DNA from: an uncultured Bacilli bacterium
Lineage (GTDB): Bacteria; Bacillota_I; Bacilli_A; RF39; UBA660
Direction: 5' to 3'
Length of the DNA stretch: 6,238 nt
NCBI GenBank assembly: GCA_934097255.1
Contig: CAKONT010000057.1
Location: forward strand, 1 to 6,238
Position 1 is the stretch's first letter; every line of letters begins with the position of its first letter. Below the pieces are notes generated by a model. That model was not told the DNA's origin. It did not search any database and saw nothing but the letters and a program-made list of their open reading frames with translations. The position numbers and the translations under genes are program-made. Of the stretch, positions 1 to 6,229 are shown piece by piece.

Positions 1-25
1 TCCCAAACCCTATATCTAAAAATTA

Positions 26-54
26 AATTTTGCAAGTATTTCAATGCCAAAATT
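26..54. repeat. Inverted repeat upstream of the operon promoter
   Basis: AATTTTG at 26-32 is perfectly complementary to CAAAATT at 48-54. The stem can be extended inward by CA/TG (33-34 with 45-46) if one C is bulged, leaving a loop of about 10 bases. No T-run follows on the + strand, so it is not a good terminator for a gene to the left. It lies just upstream of the promoter and could be an operator or the remnant of an upstream transcript end. AT-rich DNA makes such repeats by chance, so confidence is low. Confidence 0.3.
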
Positions 55-61
55 ATAAATT

Positions 62-68
62 TGTCGAA
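62..68 (+). promoter_or_regulatory. Spo0A-box-like TGTCGAA
   Basis: The heptamer TGTCGAA, in the context TTTGTCGAATT, is identical to the core of the Spo0A-binding box known in Bacillus and Clostridium. It ends 8 bases before the TATAAT at 77-82, in the spacer where a sigma-A type promoter is contacted. A protein bound here would more likely repress than activate. The same heptamer recurs at 6010-6016. A 7-base match can arise by chance, so this is a candidate only. Confidence 0.35.
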
Positions 69-73
69 TTATA

Positions 74-82
74 TGTTATAAT
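74..82 (+). promoter_or_regulatory. Extended -10 promoter of the defence operon
   Basis: TGTTATAAT (74-82) is a perfect extended -10 element: TG, one base, then TATAAT. No good -35 hexamer lies 16-18 bases upstream, which is typical of extended -10 promoters. Transcription would begin near position 89, giving a leader of about 27 bases before the first start codon. No comparable promoter was seen in the short gaps between the following genes, so this is the best candidate for driving all four. Confidence 0.6.
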
Positions 83-115
83 AGTATTGATTTAAAACTT
101 TAGGAGTGAGAGAGT

Positions 116-772
116 ATGAAAGAAAAATGTGGAGTAATTTATATATTAACTAATCCATCATTTCCAGAGTATATAAAAATTGGGTATGCGGATAATGTTG
201 AAGAAAGAGTAAAACAATTAAATAATTCTGAGGCTGTTCCTTTTTCATTTCATATTTATGCAACATTTGATGTAACCGAGAGATTAACTGATATAAAATT
301 ACACAAATTCATAGATACTATAAATCCAGAACTTAGAAGTAAAGAAAAAATAGGAGATAAAATTAGAGTAAGAGAGTTTTATCATATGAGTCCAGAAGAA
401 ATGTATTCTGCATTTGAAAGTATGGCTGAAATAAATGGAACAACTAATAGGCTTCATTTATGGAAAGAAACAAATGAAGAAATAGAAGATAGGAAAGAAG
501 CTTTATTATTGTCAAAAAATAGACATCATTTTAAAAATATAAATTTTCATTCAAGTTTAACAAGAAAAGATTATTATTCTAAAACAAATGAAGATGGAAC
601 TTTAGGAATATATGAAAAAGATACAGATAATGAAGTTCCAAATAATTCAAATCCATCAAAACGTCAAATCTTATATTCAGCACTTGAAGATTTAGGTGGA
701 GATGTATCTAGTGGAAATACTTTATATCAATTAGAGCATAAATTAGAAAAAATTTTAGTTAGTAGGAAGTGA
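116..772 (+). CDS. GIY-YIG nuclease family protein (T5orf172/MUG113-like)
   Basis: The 218-residue predicted cytoplasmic protein starts at an ATG placed 9 bases after AGGAG (102-106). Residues about 5-100 look like the T5orf172/MUG113 branch of the GIY-YIG fold. The first strand GVIYIL (6-11) and the second, YIKIG (19-23), supply the two signature motifs. R31 in the following helix, H63 in KLHKF and E87 in REFYH match the catalytic or metal-binding positions expected of the family. Residues about 103-218 are charged and not recognised; the end (about 180-215, SKRQILYSALEDLGG onward) looks like a small helical domain, perhaps DNA-binding. It is the first gene of the operon, 4 bases before a DNA methyltransferase, which suggests a DNA-cleaving or accessory role in the defence locus. 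Many T5orf172 proteins have no known function, so nuclease activity is inferred from motif conservation. Confidence 0.75.
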   Translation: MKEKCGVIYILTNPSFPEYIKIGYADNVEERVKQLNNSEAVPFSFHIYATFDVTERLTDIKLHKFIDTINPELRSKEKIGDKIRVREFYHMSPEEMYSAFESMAEINGTTNRLHLWKETNEEIEDRKEALLLSKNRHHFKNINFHSSLTRKDYYSKTNEDGTLGIYEKDTDNEVPNNSNPSKRQILYSALEDLGGDVSSGNTLYQLEHKLEKILVSRK

Positions 773-776
773 TAGT

Positions 777-1952
777 ATGGCTAATAAAAAATTACATAAA
801 GCAAAAACTGGGAAAAATGATGAATTTTATACTCAATTTAGTGATATACAAAACGAAGTTAATGCATACATAGAATATAATCCTGACGTTTTTAAAGATA
901 AAACAATTTTGTTACCATGTGATGATCCTGAATGGTCAAATTTTACAAAGTTTTTTGCACAAAATTTTGAAAAATTCAAATTAAAAAAATTAATAAGCAC
1001 TAGTTATGCATACGATAGTAAACATATAACAGAACCTTACCAATTATCATTATTTGAATCAGAATCACCACAATTTGATAGAAGTAAAACTAAATCAAAT
1101 GGAAAAATATTTACATTAGACAGAGATTTAAATAAATCTGGTAAAATAGATATAAATGATTTAGAATGGAAATATTTAGATGGAGATGGCGATTTTAATT
1201 CAAAAGAAGTTATTAAACTTCGTGATGAGAGTGATATTATAATCACTAATCCACCATTTAGTTTGTTTAAAGATTTTATGAAATGGTTAAATGATTCTGG
1301 GAAAAAATTTTTAATTATAGGACATCAAAACGCAATTACCTATAAAGAGGTATTTCCTTATATTAAAGAAAATAAAATGTGGTTAGGTAAGGGATTTAAA
1401 GGGGGAGCTGCTCATTTTATAAATAAATATTATACAGATTATGCAACTGCTGGTGATCACCAAGAAGGTATGATTAGAGTGTCAGGTGTTGTATGGTTTA
1501 CCAATTTAGAACATGGTCGAAGGCATCAACCTTTACAATTAATGACAAGGGAAGATAATATAAAATATAGTAAACATAAAGAAATTAGAAACCATGAGTA
1601 TGTAAAATACGAAACTTTCGATGCCATTGATGTTCCAAATACTGATGCAATTCCTAAGGATTATAAAGGTATAATGGGTGTACCTAAATCATTTTTGGAT
1701 TCTTATAATCCGGAACAATTTGAAATTTTAGGATATGAAAGAGAAGATGATGTAATCCAAGTTGGTATTAGGAACTTACCAGAAGAATTTTTAAGAAAAT
1801 ATAGAGAAAATGGTGGAACGGGACATATAACAAAAGGAATGAAATTATTGTGCTTTTATAATTATGATGGCATACCAAAGGTCCCTTTTTCACGCATTTT
1901 GATTAGATATACACAAGAATGGATTAATAGCCATTTAGAGGATTTTCAATAG
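777..1952 (+). CDS. EcoRI-family adenine-specific DNA methyltransferase
   Basis: The 391-residue protein is predicted to transfer a methyl group from S-adenosylmethionine to adenine N6 in a DNA recognition site. The N-terminal KNDEFYTQFSDI (13-24) and LPCDDPEWSNF (46-56, in the place of motif I) are hallmarks of the EcoRI methylase family. The catalytic motif IV is NPPF at 158-161, preceded by DGDGDF (135-140), and is followed by conserved FLIIGHQNAITYKEVF (178-193). The family tail IMGVPKSFLDSYNPEQFEILG is at 299-319. The length is close to what is usual for the family and no frame break is seen. AGGAAG (764-769) lies 7 bases before the ATG. Residues 117-128 form an EF-hand/dockerin-like loop (D, N, S, G, I, D, D at the expected spacing), which is odd for a methyltransferase. 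It probably protects host DNA from one or both neighbouring nucleases. The recognition sequence cannot be read from the sequence. Confidence 0.9.
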   Translation: MANKKLHKAKTGKNDEFYTQFSDIQNEVNAYIEYNPDVFKDKTILLPCDDPEWSNFTKFFAQNFEKFKLKKLISTSYAYDSKHITEPYQLSLFESESPQFDRSKTKSNGKIFTLDRDLNKSGKIDINDLEWKYLDGDGDFNSKEVIKLRDESDIIITNPPFSLFKDFMKWLNDSGKKFLIIGHQNAITYKEVFPYIKENKMWLGKGFKGGAAHFINKYYTDYATAGDHQEGMIRVSGVVWFTNLEHGRRHQPLQLMTREDNIKYSKHKEIRNHEYVKYETFDAIDVPNTDAIPKDYKGIMGVPKSFLDSYNPEQFEILGYEREDDVIQVGIRNLPEEFLRKYRENGGTGHITKGMKLLCFYNYDGIPKVPFSRILIRYTQEWINSHLEDFQ

Positions 1953-2035
1953 GAGGTAATAGTCTGAAAAATAATTATATTTTTCATCACTATGTGTGCC
2001 TTGAACGAAGTGAAAGGAATGTGAGGTTTAAATGA
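1951..2035 (+). other. Orphan AGGAGG and 23-codon frame overlapping the DUF262 start
   Basis: A perfect AGGAGG (1951-1956) overlaps the methyltransferase stop. Seven bases later a CTG (1964) opens 23 sense codons, which would read MKNNYIFHHYVCLERSERN and a few more residues, ending in a TGA (2033-2035) that overlaps the DUF262 ATG as ATGA. The geometry fits a leader peptide coupling translation of the downstream nuclease, but CTG is a rare start. Bases about 1999-2026 are visibly richer in G and C than their surroundings and could be an inserted short repeat. It may also be the remnant of a longer methyltransferase C-terminus in another frame. Confidence 0.25.
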
Positions 2036-3195
2036 AAACAATATTGAAAACTGATTTAACTGTTAGAGATATAAATGAAGGATTTGTTTATAATGAATAT
2101 GAAGGAAAAGGCTTATTTGGATGGGGTGGAAAATTAACAATTCAACCTGAATATCAAAGAAACTATATTTATGCTGATGGAAAAAGGGATGTTGCTGTAA
2201 TTAATTCATTATTAAAAGGTTATCCACTAGGTTTATTATATTTTGTTAAAGTTGGAGAAGATAAATATGAAATTTTAGATGGGCAACAAAGAGTTACTAG
2301 TTTTGGAAGATTTATTACAGATAAATTTGCTATTAAAGATGAACATGGTATGGAGCAATATTTTGATGGACTTGCTAAAAATTTACAAGATAAGATTCTT
2401 GATTCACAATTAACAATTTATATTTGTGAGGGTGAAGAATCAGAAATTAAAGAATGGTTTAAAACAATTAATATTGTAGGTGTTCCACTAAATAATCAAG
2501 AATTATTAAATGCTATTTATTCTGGTCCTTTTGTAACTATGGCTCGTGAAGAATTTTCTAATTCTCAAAATGCAAATATTCAAAAATGGAGCGCATATAT
2601 AAAAGGGGATATAAATAGGCAAGAATATCTTGCAGCAGCTCTTAATTGGGTAAGTAAAGGTAATATTGATAGTTACATGAGTCAACATAGATTTGATACT
2701 AATATTACAGAATTAAAAACATATTTCAATTCTGTAATAACTTGGACATCAACTGTATTTAAAGATGTAAAATCCGATATGAGAGGTCTTGAATGGGGAA
2801 GATTATATGAAACATATCATAATAATTCATATGATCCTAACAAAGTTTCAGAAACATTATGTAAATTATATGCTGATCCTCAAATACAAGATACTAAAGG
2901 TATATGTGAATATATATTAGGTGGATGTAAAGATACTAAACTTTTAAATATTAGAGTATTTGATGATAATACAAAGCGAGTTGTATATGAAAAACAAACT
3001 CAAGATGCAAAATTAAAAGATATAAGTAATTGCCCATTATGTGCAATAGGAAATGATAATAATAAAAATAGAATTTGGGAATTAAAAGAAATGGATGCAG
3101 ATCATGTTACCGCATGGAGTAAAGGTGGTTCTACAGATATAGATAATTGTCAAATGTTATGCCAGACACATAATAGAGCAAAAGGAAATAGATAA
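2032..3195 (+). CDS. DUF262 domain protein with C-terminal HNH endonuclease
   Basis: The 387-residue protein is predicted to be a DNA endonuclease and probably the restriction half of the locus. Residues about 10-170 form a DUF262 (ParB/sulfiredoxin-like) domain. They contain QPEYQRNY (38-45), the DGQQR motif (83-87) and [16 protein letters not shown] (143-158). In GmrSD, BrxU and SspE this domain binds or hydrolyses NTP and can sense DNA modification. A helical middle region leads to an HNH domain at about 330-387. There C334 and C337 pair with C377 and H380 as the likely zinc knuckle, and DADH (H358), N372 and HN at 380-381 supply the nuclease motif. It is about half the size of the enzymes just named and has a classical HNH rather than DUF1524. 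The ATG follows GTGAGG by 5 bases; an in-frame TAA directly upstream fixes the start. It could be a classical restriction enzyme blocked by its neighbour's methylation, or a modification-dependent nuclease. Confidence 0.85.
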   Translation: MKTILKTDLTVRDINEGFVYNEYEGKGLFGWGGKLTIQPEYQRNYIYADGKRDVAVINSLLKGYPLGLLYFVKVGEDKYEILDGQQRVTSFGRFITDKFAIKDEHGMEQYFDGLAKNLQDKILDSQLTIYICEGEESEIKEWFKTINIVGVPLNNQELLNAIYSGPFVTMAREEFSNSQNANIQKWSAYIKGDINRQEYLAAALNWVSKGNIDSYMSQHRFDTNITELKTYFNSVITWTSTVFKDVKSDMRGLEWGRLYETYHNNSYDPNKVSETLCKLYADPQIQDTKGICEYILGGCKDTKLLNIRVFDDNTKRVVYEKQTQDAKLKDISNCPLCAIGNDNNKNRIWELKEMDADHVTAWSKGGSTDIDNCQMLCQTHNRAKGNR

Positions 3196-3234
3196 AGTAT
3201 TTATTGCCTTATGATATAGGAGATGTGATTTGAA

Positions 3235-5874
3235 ATGGATATAATTAATAATTCAAAATTAAAAAGAAATTTTCTTTTTTGTTTATTGTCAAACATAGAA
3301 ACAGATTTAAGAAAAAGCATTATAAATATTGATTATTTAGAAGTGGATACTTCTATATTGGAAAGACTATCAGAAAGATATAAATCAGATAAGAATTCAA
3401 TTACAGATGATTTAATACTATTAATTGACTATGCAGATTTAGGTGATTACATACAAATACTTAATTCAAATAGTTCAAAATTTATTGATACTAAACTTTT
3501 AAATAAGTTAACTAAAGAAATAGAAAAAATTATACCAACACGAAATAGAATAATGCATATAAGACCTTTAGAACCTAATGATGATGAACTTATTATAAGT
3601 TTTGTAACAAAATTGAATAGTTATTCTAGTATAATCAATTTTTCGGAGACAATTTCTGAATATAAAAAAATTAAAGAAAATCCAGATTATTTATTATCAA
3701 TTGTTCCAAGTATGGTAATAAAAGAAAAACAAAATATTAAGCACAATCTTCCGATGGTTGATTATGATGATACTGGATTTGTAGGTAGAATTAAGGATAA
3801 AGAAGAGTTAAAGAAAAAAATAACTGGACCATACCCTGTAATTTCGGTTATTGGAGTTGGTGGCATTGGAAAAACATCACTTGTTTTAAGTTGTTTGTAT
3901 GATATGTTAGATGAAGAAATTAAGTTTGATACTATTATCTGGATAACTTTAAAGACAAAAGGCCTTTATAATGGGGATTTTAAAGAAATAAAAAACGTGA
4001 TCTTAAATTTGGACGACAATTTCAAGCAATTAAATAAAAATTTTGAAAATGATAACTTATCTAATGTACAGGATATCTTATCATATATGGAATATAATAA
4101 GACATTATTGGTTATTGATAATTTAGAAACATTGAGTAATGATAAAACAATTATAAAATTATTTGAAGAAATACCACAGGGTTCTAAAATTTTAATTACA
4201 TCTCGAATTGGTGTTGGTAACTATGAGCAAAGTTTTCAACTTAATTCTTTAGATGAGAAGGAAGCAATATTTTATTTTAGAAAATTAACTAATGTTTATA
4301 AAGTCAATGTATTAATAAAACAAAGTGATAATTTAATAAAAAAGTATTTAAAAAGATTAAATAATAATCCTTTAGCAATAAAATGGTTTGTAATTAATGT
4401 TGGGAAGGGTATGGACCCAAATGATATATTGAATAATCATATTACTGATCTAACTGATTTTTGCTTATCAAATATCTATGAAAAATTATCTGATGATGCT
4501 AAATATATATTAAGAATTATATTAATAAAAACAAATAGATGTGGATTTGCTGAATTACTATATTTATGTGAGCGTAGTTATGATAAGTGCTTAGCAGCAA
4601 TAAACGAATTGTTTAAAAGCAATTTTTTATTACAAAATGATGATTTTAGTTATTCAATACTTGATTTTGCTGTTAATTATATTCAAAATAGAAAAGGTTA
4701 TTCTAATTATGAAATTGACAGTGAAATTCAAATGAATATTAACAAACTTAATGGAAGTTTAGAAAACTTAAAAAAAGATGTTCATTTAAAAAACGAATAT
4801 CATCCATTGTCTATTTTTCCCACGACTAACAATGAGAGAATTGCAACTTTATATATTTTAAAAGCTATAGAATGTTCAAAAAACAGAAATTATTCCGAGG
4901 TTGATGATTTTATAGAATTAGCGAAAAATGCTGATTCTTCGTTTTCGGATATATACAAAATTGCTGGATATCTTTATTCAAAATATGATAGCATAAAATC
5001 GGAAAAAAACTATAACATAGCATTAGAACTAGCTGAAAACAAAGCTCCTGTTCATTATTTCTTTGCCGGATCATTAATTAATACTCAAAAATATGAAATG
5101 GCCGAAGTAGAAATGGCAAAGGCAATTGAGCTTGCTCCAAATAATAATTTAATTAAATTAAGATATGCTAGATTAGAAAAAATGCAAAACAAATTTGATA
5201 TTTCGTTAAAAAAATTATCTGAAATAAATATTAATAACTTGGATGAATATGGTAATAGAATGGAAATAAAATATATATTTGAGATGATTGATACTAGAAT
5301 AAGATTTGCAGAAACTTTGCTAGAAACAGATAAAAATCTTGCTCTTTTAACTCTTAAAGAAGCATTAGAGTTTTTGGATAAATCAGATAGTAGTTTATTT
5401 GATTTTACAATATATAATTCTTTATTTAAATTGTGTCATATTTATGTTAAACTTCTTTCTAATTCTAATTTTGATACAAAAGATTTTATTAATTTTTTGT
5501 TTAGATATCATCCATATATATTAGCGGCGAAAAACGGTCATAAAAAGGAAATATTGTTTCAAAATGATTTGGAAAGACTTTGTCAAAAATTATCTGATGA
5601 AGAATCAAAAAAGATTAATGATATACTTAATTATAAAGCATCAATAAAAGAATTAAATTATGGATATATTAGTTCATTAAAAAAAGAAAATGGATATGGA
5701 TTTATAACACCATTTAGTTATTCTTATCAAACAATCTTTTTTCATTGTAGTCAATTCAAAGGTGATTTTAGAAAGTTGAATATTTCAGATAAGGTATCGT
5801 TTGAGCTGGTTATATCAGATAAAATAAGTGCAATAAATGTAAAATTATACGATTTTAATGATTCTCAAGAATGA
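3235..5874 (+). CDS. HEPN-STAND NTPase-TPR-cold-shock-domain protein, predicted abortive-infection effector
   Basis: The 879-residue cytoplasmic protein is a predicted signal-transducing NTPase that cleaves RNA when triggered. Residues about 1-130 are helical and carry RNRIMH (103-108), the R-x4-H motif with a polar residue after R that marks HEPN ribonucleases. The STAND/NB-ARC core follows: FVGR (182-185), Walker A GVGGIGKTS (207-215), Walker B LLVIDN (291-296), a sensor-like ITSR (321-324) and the GLPL-like NNPLAI (377-382). Residues about 410-485 fit a winged helix. TPR-like helices run from about 535 to 740, the clearest repeat being 604-637. Residues 807-872 match a cold-shock domain, with RNP1-like NGYGFIT (819-825), RNP2-like IFFHCS (834-839) and DKVSFEL (852-858). 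AGGAG (3218-3222) lies 12 bases before the ATG, rather far; an in-frame TGA upstream rules out an earlier start. It is last in the operon, 39 bases after the HNH gene. The trigger is unknown. Confidence 0.85.
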   Translation: MDIINNSKLKRNFLFCLLSNIETDLRKSIINIDYLEVDTSILERLSERYKSDKNSITDDLILLIDYADLGDYIQILNSNSSKFIDTKLLNKLTKEIEKIIPTRNRIMHIRPLEPNDDELIISFVTKLNSYSSIINFSETISEYKKIKENPDYLLSIVPSMVIKEKQNIKHNLPMVDYDDTGFVGRIKDKEELKKKITGPYPVISVIGVGGIGKTSLVLSCLYDMLDEEIKFDTIIWITLKTKGLYNGDFKEIKNVILNLDDNFKQLNKNFENDNLSNVQDILSYMEYNKTLLVIDNLETLSNDKTIIKLFEEIPQGSKILITSRIGVGNYEQSFQLNSLDEKEAIFYFRKLTNVYKVNVLIKQSDNLIKKYLKRLNNNPLAIKWFVINVGKGMDPNDILNNHITDLTDFCLSNIYEKLSDDAKYILRIILIKTNRCGFAELLYLCERSYDKCLAAINELFKSNFLLQNDDFSYSILDFAVNYIQNRKGYSNYEIDSEIQMNINKLNGSLENLKKDVHLKNEYHPLSIFPTTNNERIATLYILKAIECSKNRNYSEVDDFIELAKNADSSFSDIYKIAGYLYSKYDSIKSEKNYNIALELAENKAPVHYFFAGSLINTQKYEMAEVEMAKAIELAPNNNLIKLRYARLEKMQNKFDISLKKLSEININNLDEYGNRMEIKYIFEMIDTRIRFAETLLETDKNLALLTLKEALEFLDKSDSSLFDFTIYNSLFKLCHIYVKLLSNSNFDTKDFINFLFRYHPYILAAKNGHKKEILFQNDLERLCQKLSDEESKKINDILNYKASIKELNYGYISSLKKENGYGFITPFSYSYQTIFFHCSQFKGDFRKLNISDKVSFELVISDKISAINVKLYDFNDSQE
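3541..3558 (+). other. HEPN R-x4-H catalytic motif (RNRIMH)
   Basis: These codons encode R103, N104 and H108 of the last gene. The motif R, polar residue, three residues, H is the catalytic signature of HEPN RNases such as those in Abi and toxin systems. It is followed by an acidic helix that would close a four-helix bundle. Confidence 0.75.
5653..5850 (+). other. C-terminal cold-shock (OB-fold) domain coding segment
   Basis: Residues 807-872 of the last gene carry the ordered motifs of a cold-shock domain: GYISSLKKENGYGFIT (810-825), IFFHCSQ (834-840), DKVSFEL (852-858) and AINVK (866-870). The aromatic residues of the RNP1- and RNP2-like strands are kept, so binding to single-stranded RNA or DNA is expected. 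It may recruit target RNA to the HEPN domain or sense foreign nucleic acid. Confidence 0.8.
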
Positions 5875-5936
5875 TATTTAATAATATAATGTAAAATTAG
5901 AATAAGTGCATTTGGCTTCATTCATTATTGTTACAG

Positions 5937-5957
5937 AATATCATTTTATTTGATATT
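5937..5957 (+). terminator. Weak candidate terminator of the operon
   Basis: AATATCA (5937-5943) and TGATATT (5951-5957) form a perfect 7-bp stem with a 7-base loop, 62 bases after the last stop codon. The stem is all A:T except one pair and is followed by ATTATAAG rather than a clean T-run. It is a weak intrinsic terminator at best, but it is the best candidate between the last gene and the next promoter. Confidence 0.3.
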
Positions 5958-6009
5958 ATTATAAGAGTGTTTAAAATAAAGTATATAAAAGTATAACTAA
6001 TAAAAGAAA

Positions 6010-6016
6010 TGTCGAA
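6010..6016 (+). promoter_or_regulatory. Second Spo0A-box-like TGTCGAA
   Basis: TGTCGAA occurs again, identical over 8 bases (TGTCGAAT) to the copy at 62-69. It lies about 21 bases upstream of the TTGAAA -35 element at 6037-6042, roughly -61 to -55 relative to the predicted start, a position compatible with activation. Chance occurrence is possible. Confidence 0.3.
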
Positions 6017-6017
6017 T

Positions 6018-6030
6018 ATTGTTGAACAAT
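6018..6030. promoter_or_regulatory. 13-bp palindrome, candidate operator
   Basis: ATTGTT (6018-6023), one G, then AACAAT (6025-6030) is a perfect dyad with a single central base. It ends 6 bases before the -35 element of the downstream promoter. Compact dyads of this kind are typical binding sites for dimeric repressors or activators. No regulator gene is visible in the window. Confidence 0.4.
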
Positions 6031-6036
6031 TACATA

Positions 6037-6064
6037 TTGAAAATTAAATAATTAATGTTATAAT
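6037..6064 (+). promoter_or_regulatory. Promoter for a downstream transcript
   Basis: TTGAAA (6037-6042) and TATAAT (6059-6064) are separated by 16 bases, and TG lies one base before the -10 (TGTTATAAT, 6056-6064). This is the best sigma-A type promoter in the window and shares the same extended -10 as the operon promoter at 74-82. Transcription would start near 6071 and run out of the window. Confidence 0.65.
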
Positions 6065-6068
6065 TATG

Positions 6069-6092
6069 ATAGTCATACGGGAATGTGACTAT
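6069..6092 (+). repeat. Hairpin at the predicted 5' end of the downstream transcript
   Basis: ATAGTCA (6069-6075) pairs perfectly with TGACTAT (6086-6092). A U-G and an A-U pair can extend the stem to 9 bp around the loop CGGGAA (6078-6083). Because it begins at about the predicted transcription start, it would form a 5'-terminal RNA hairpin, which often stabilises transcripts. As DNA it could instead be an operator overlapping the start site. Confidence 0.5.
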
Positions 6093-6154
6093 TACATATA
6101 AATATATATAAATATAAAATAGTAAATATTAAAGAGAAATTAGAAAGCTTTATT

Positions 6155-6229
6155 ATACATAAAAGAATAATGTATGATAATTAATCAGTGAAGAACTGAA
6201 TACATATTAATCCAACAAAAAAGATTGGA
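6155..6229 (+). ncRNA. Possible structured leader or small RNA with competing stems
   Basis: ATGTAT at 6170-6175 can pair either with ATACAT at 6155-6160 or with ATACAT at 6200-6205. The second choice encloses a perfect stem TCAGT (6185-6189) with ACTGA (6195-6199). A further stem joins TCCAA (6211-6215) and TTGGA (6225-6229). Together with the promoter and 5' hairpin this resembles an untranslated structured RNA or an attenuator. No known riboswitch family was recognised and the window ends before any start codon or terminator. Confidence 0.25.

Noticed and set aside
1..54. Possible attachment site or matching terminal repeats at the two ends of the window
   Set aside because: The only shared end sequence is TCCC, far too short to be meaningful, and no integrase is present.
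1037..1246. 69-codon frame on the minus strand inside the methyltransferase gene
   Set aside because: It lies opposite conserved methyltransferase coding sequence, has a low-complexity serine-rich translation and no ribosome site or domain.
2506..2688. 60-codon frame on the minus strand inside the DUF262-HNH gene
   Set aside because: It is a shadow of the real gene; its translation shows no motif and no start signal was seen.
4768..4780. A-runs in the last gene as phase-variable tracts
   Set aside because: Runs of six to seven A are common throughout this AT-rich DNA and all four reading frames are intact; no longer tract or simple repeat was found.
6009..6047. 12-codon frame MSNIVEQLHIEN in the downstream region
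   Set aside because: It is very short, has no convincing ribosome site and overlaps the predicted promoter; it may be chance or a tiny remnant.
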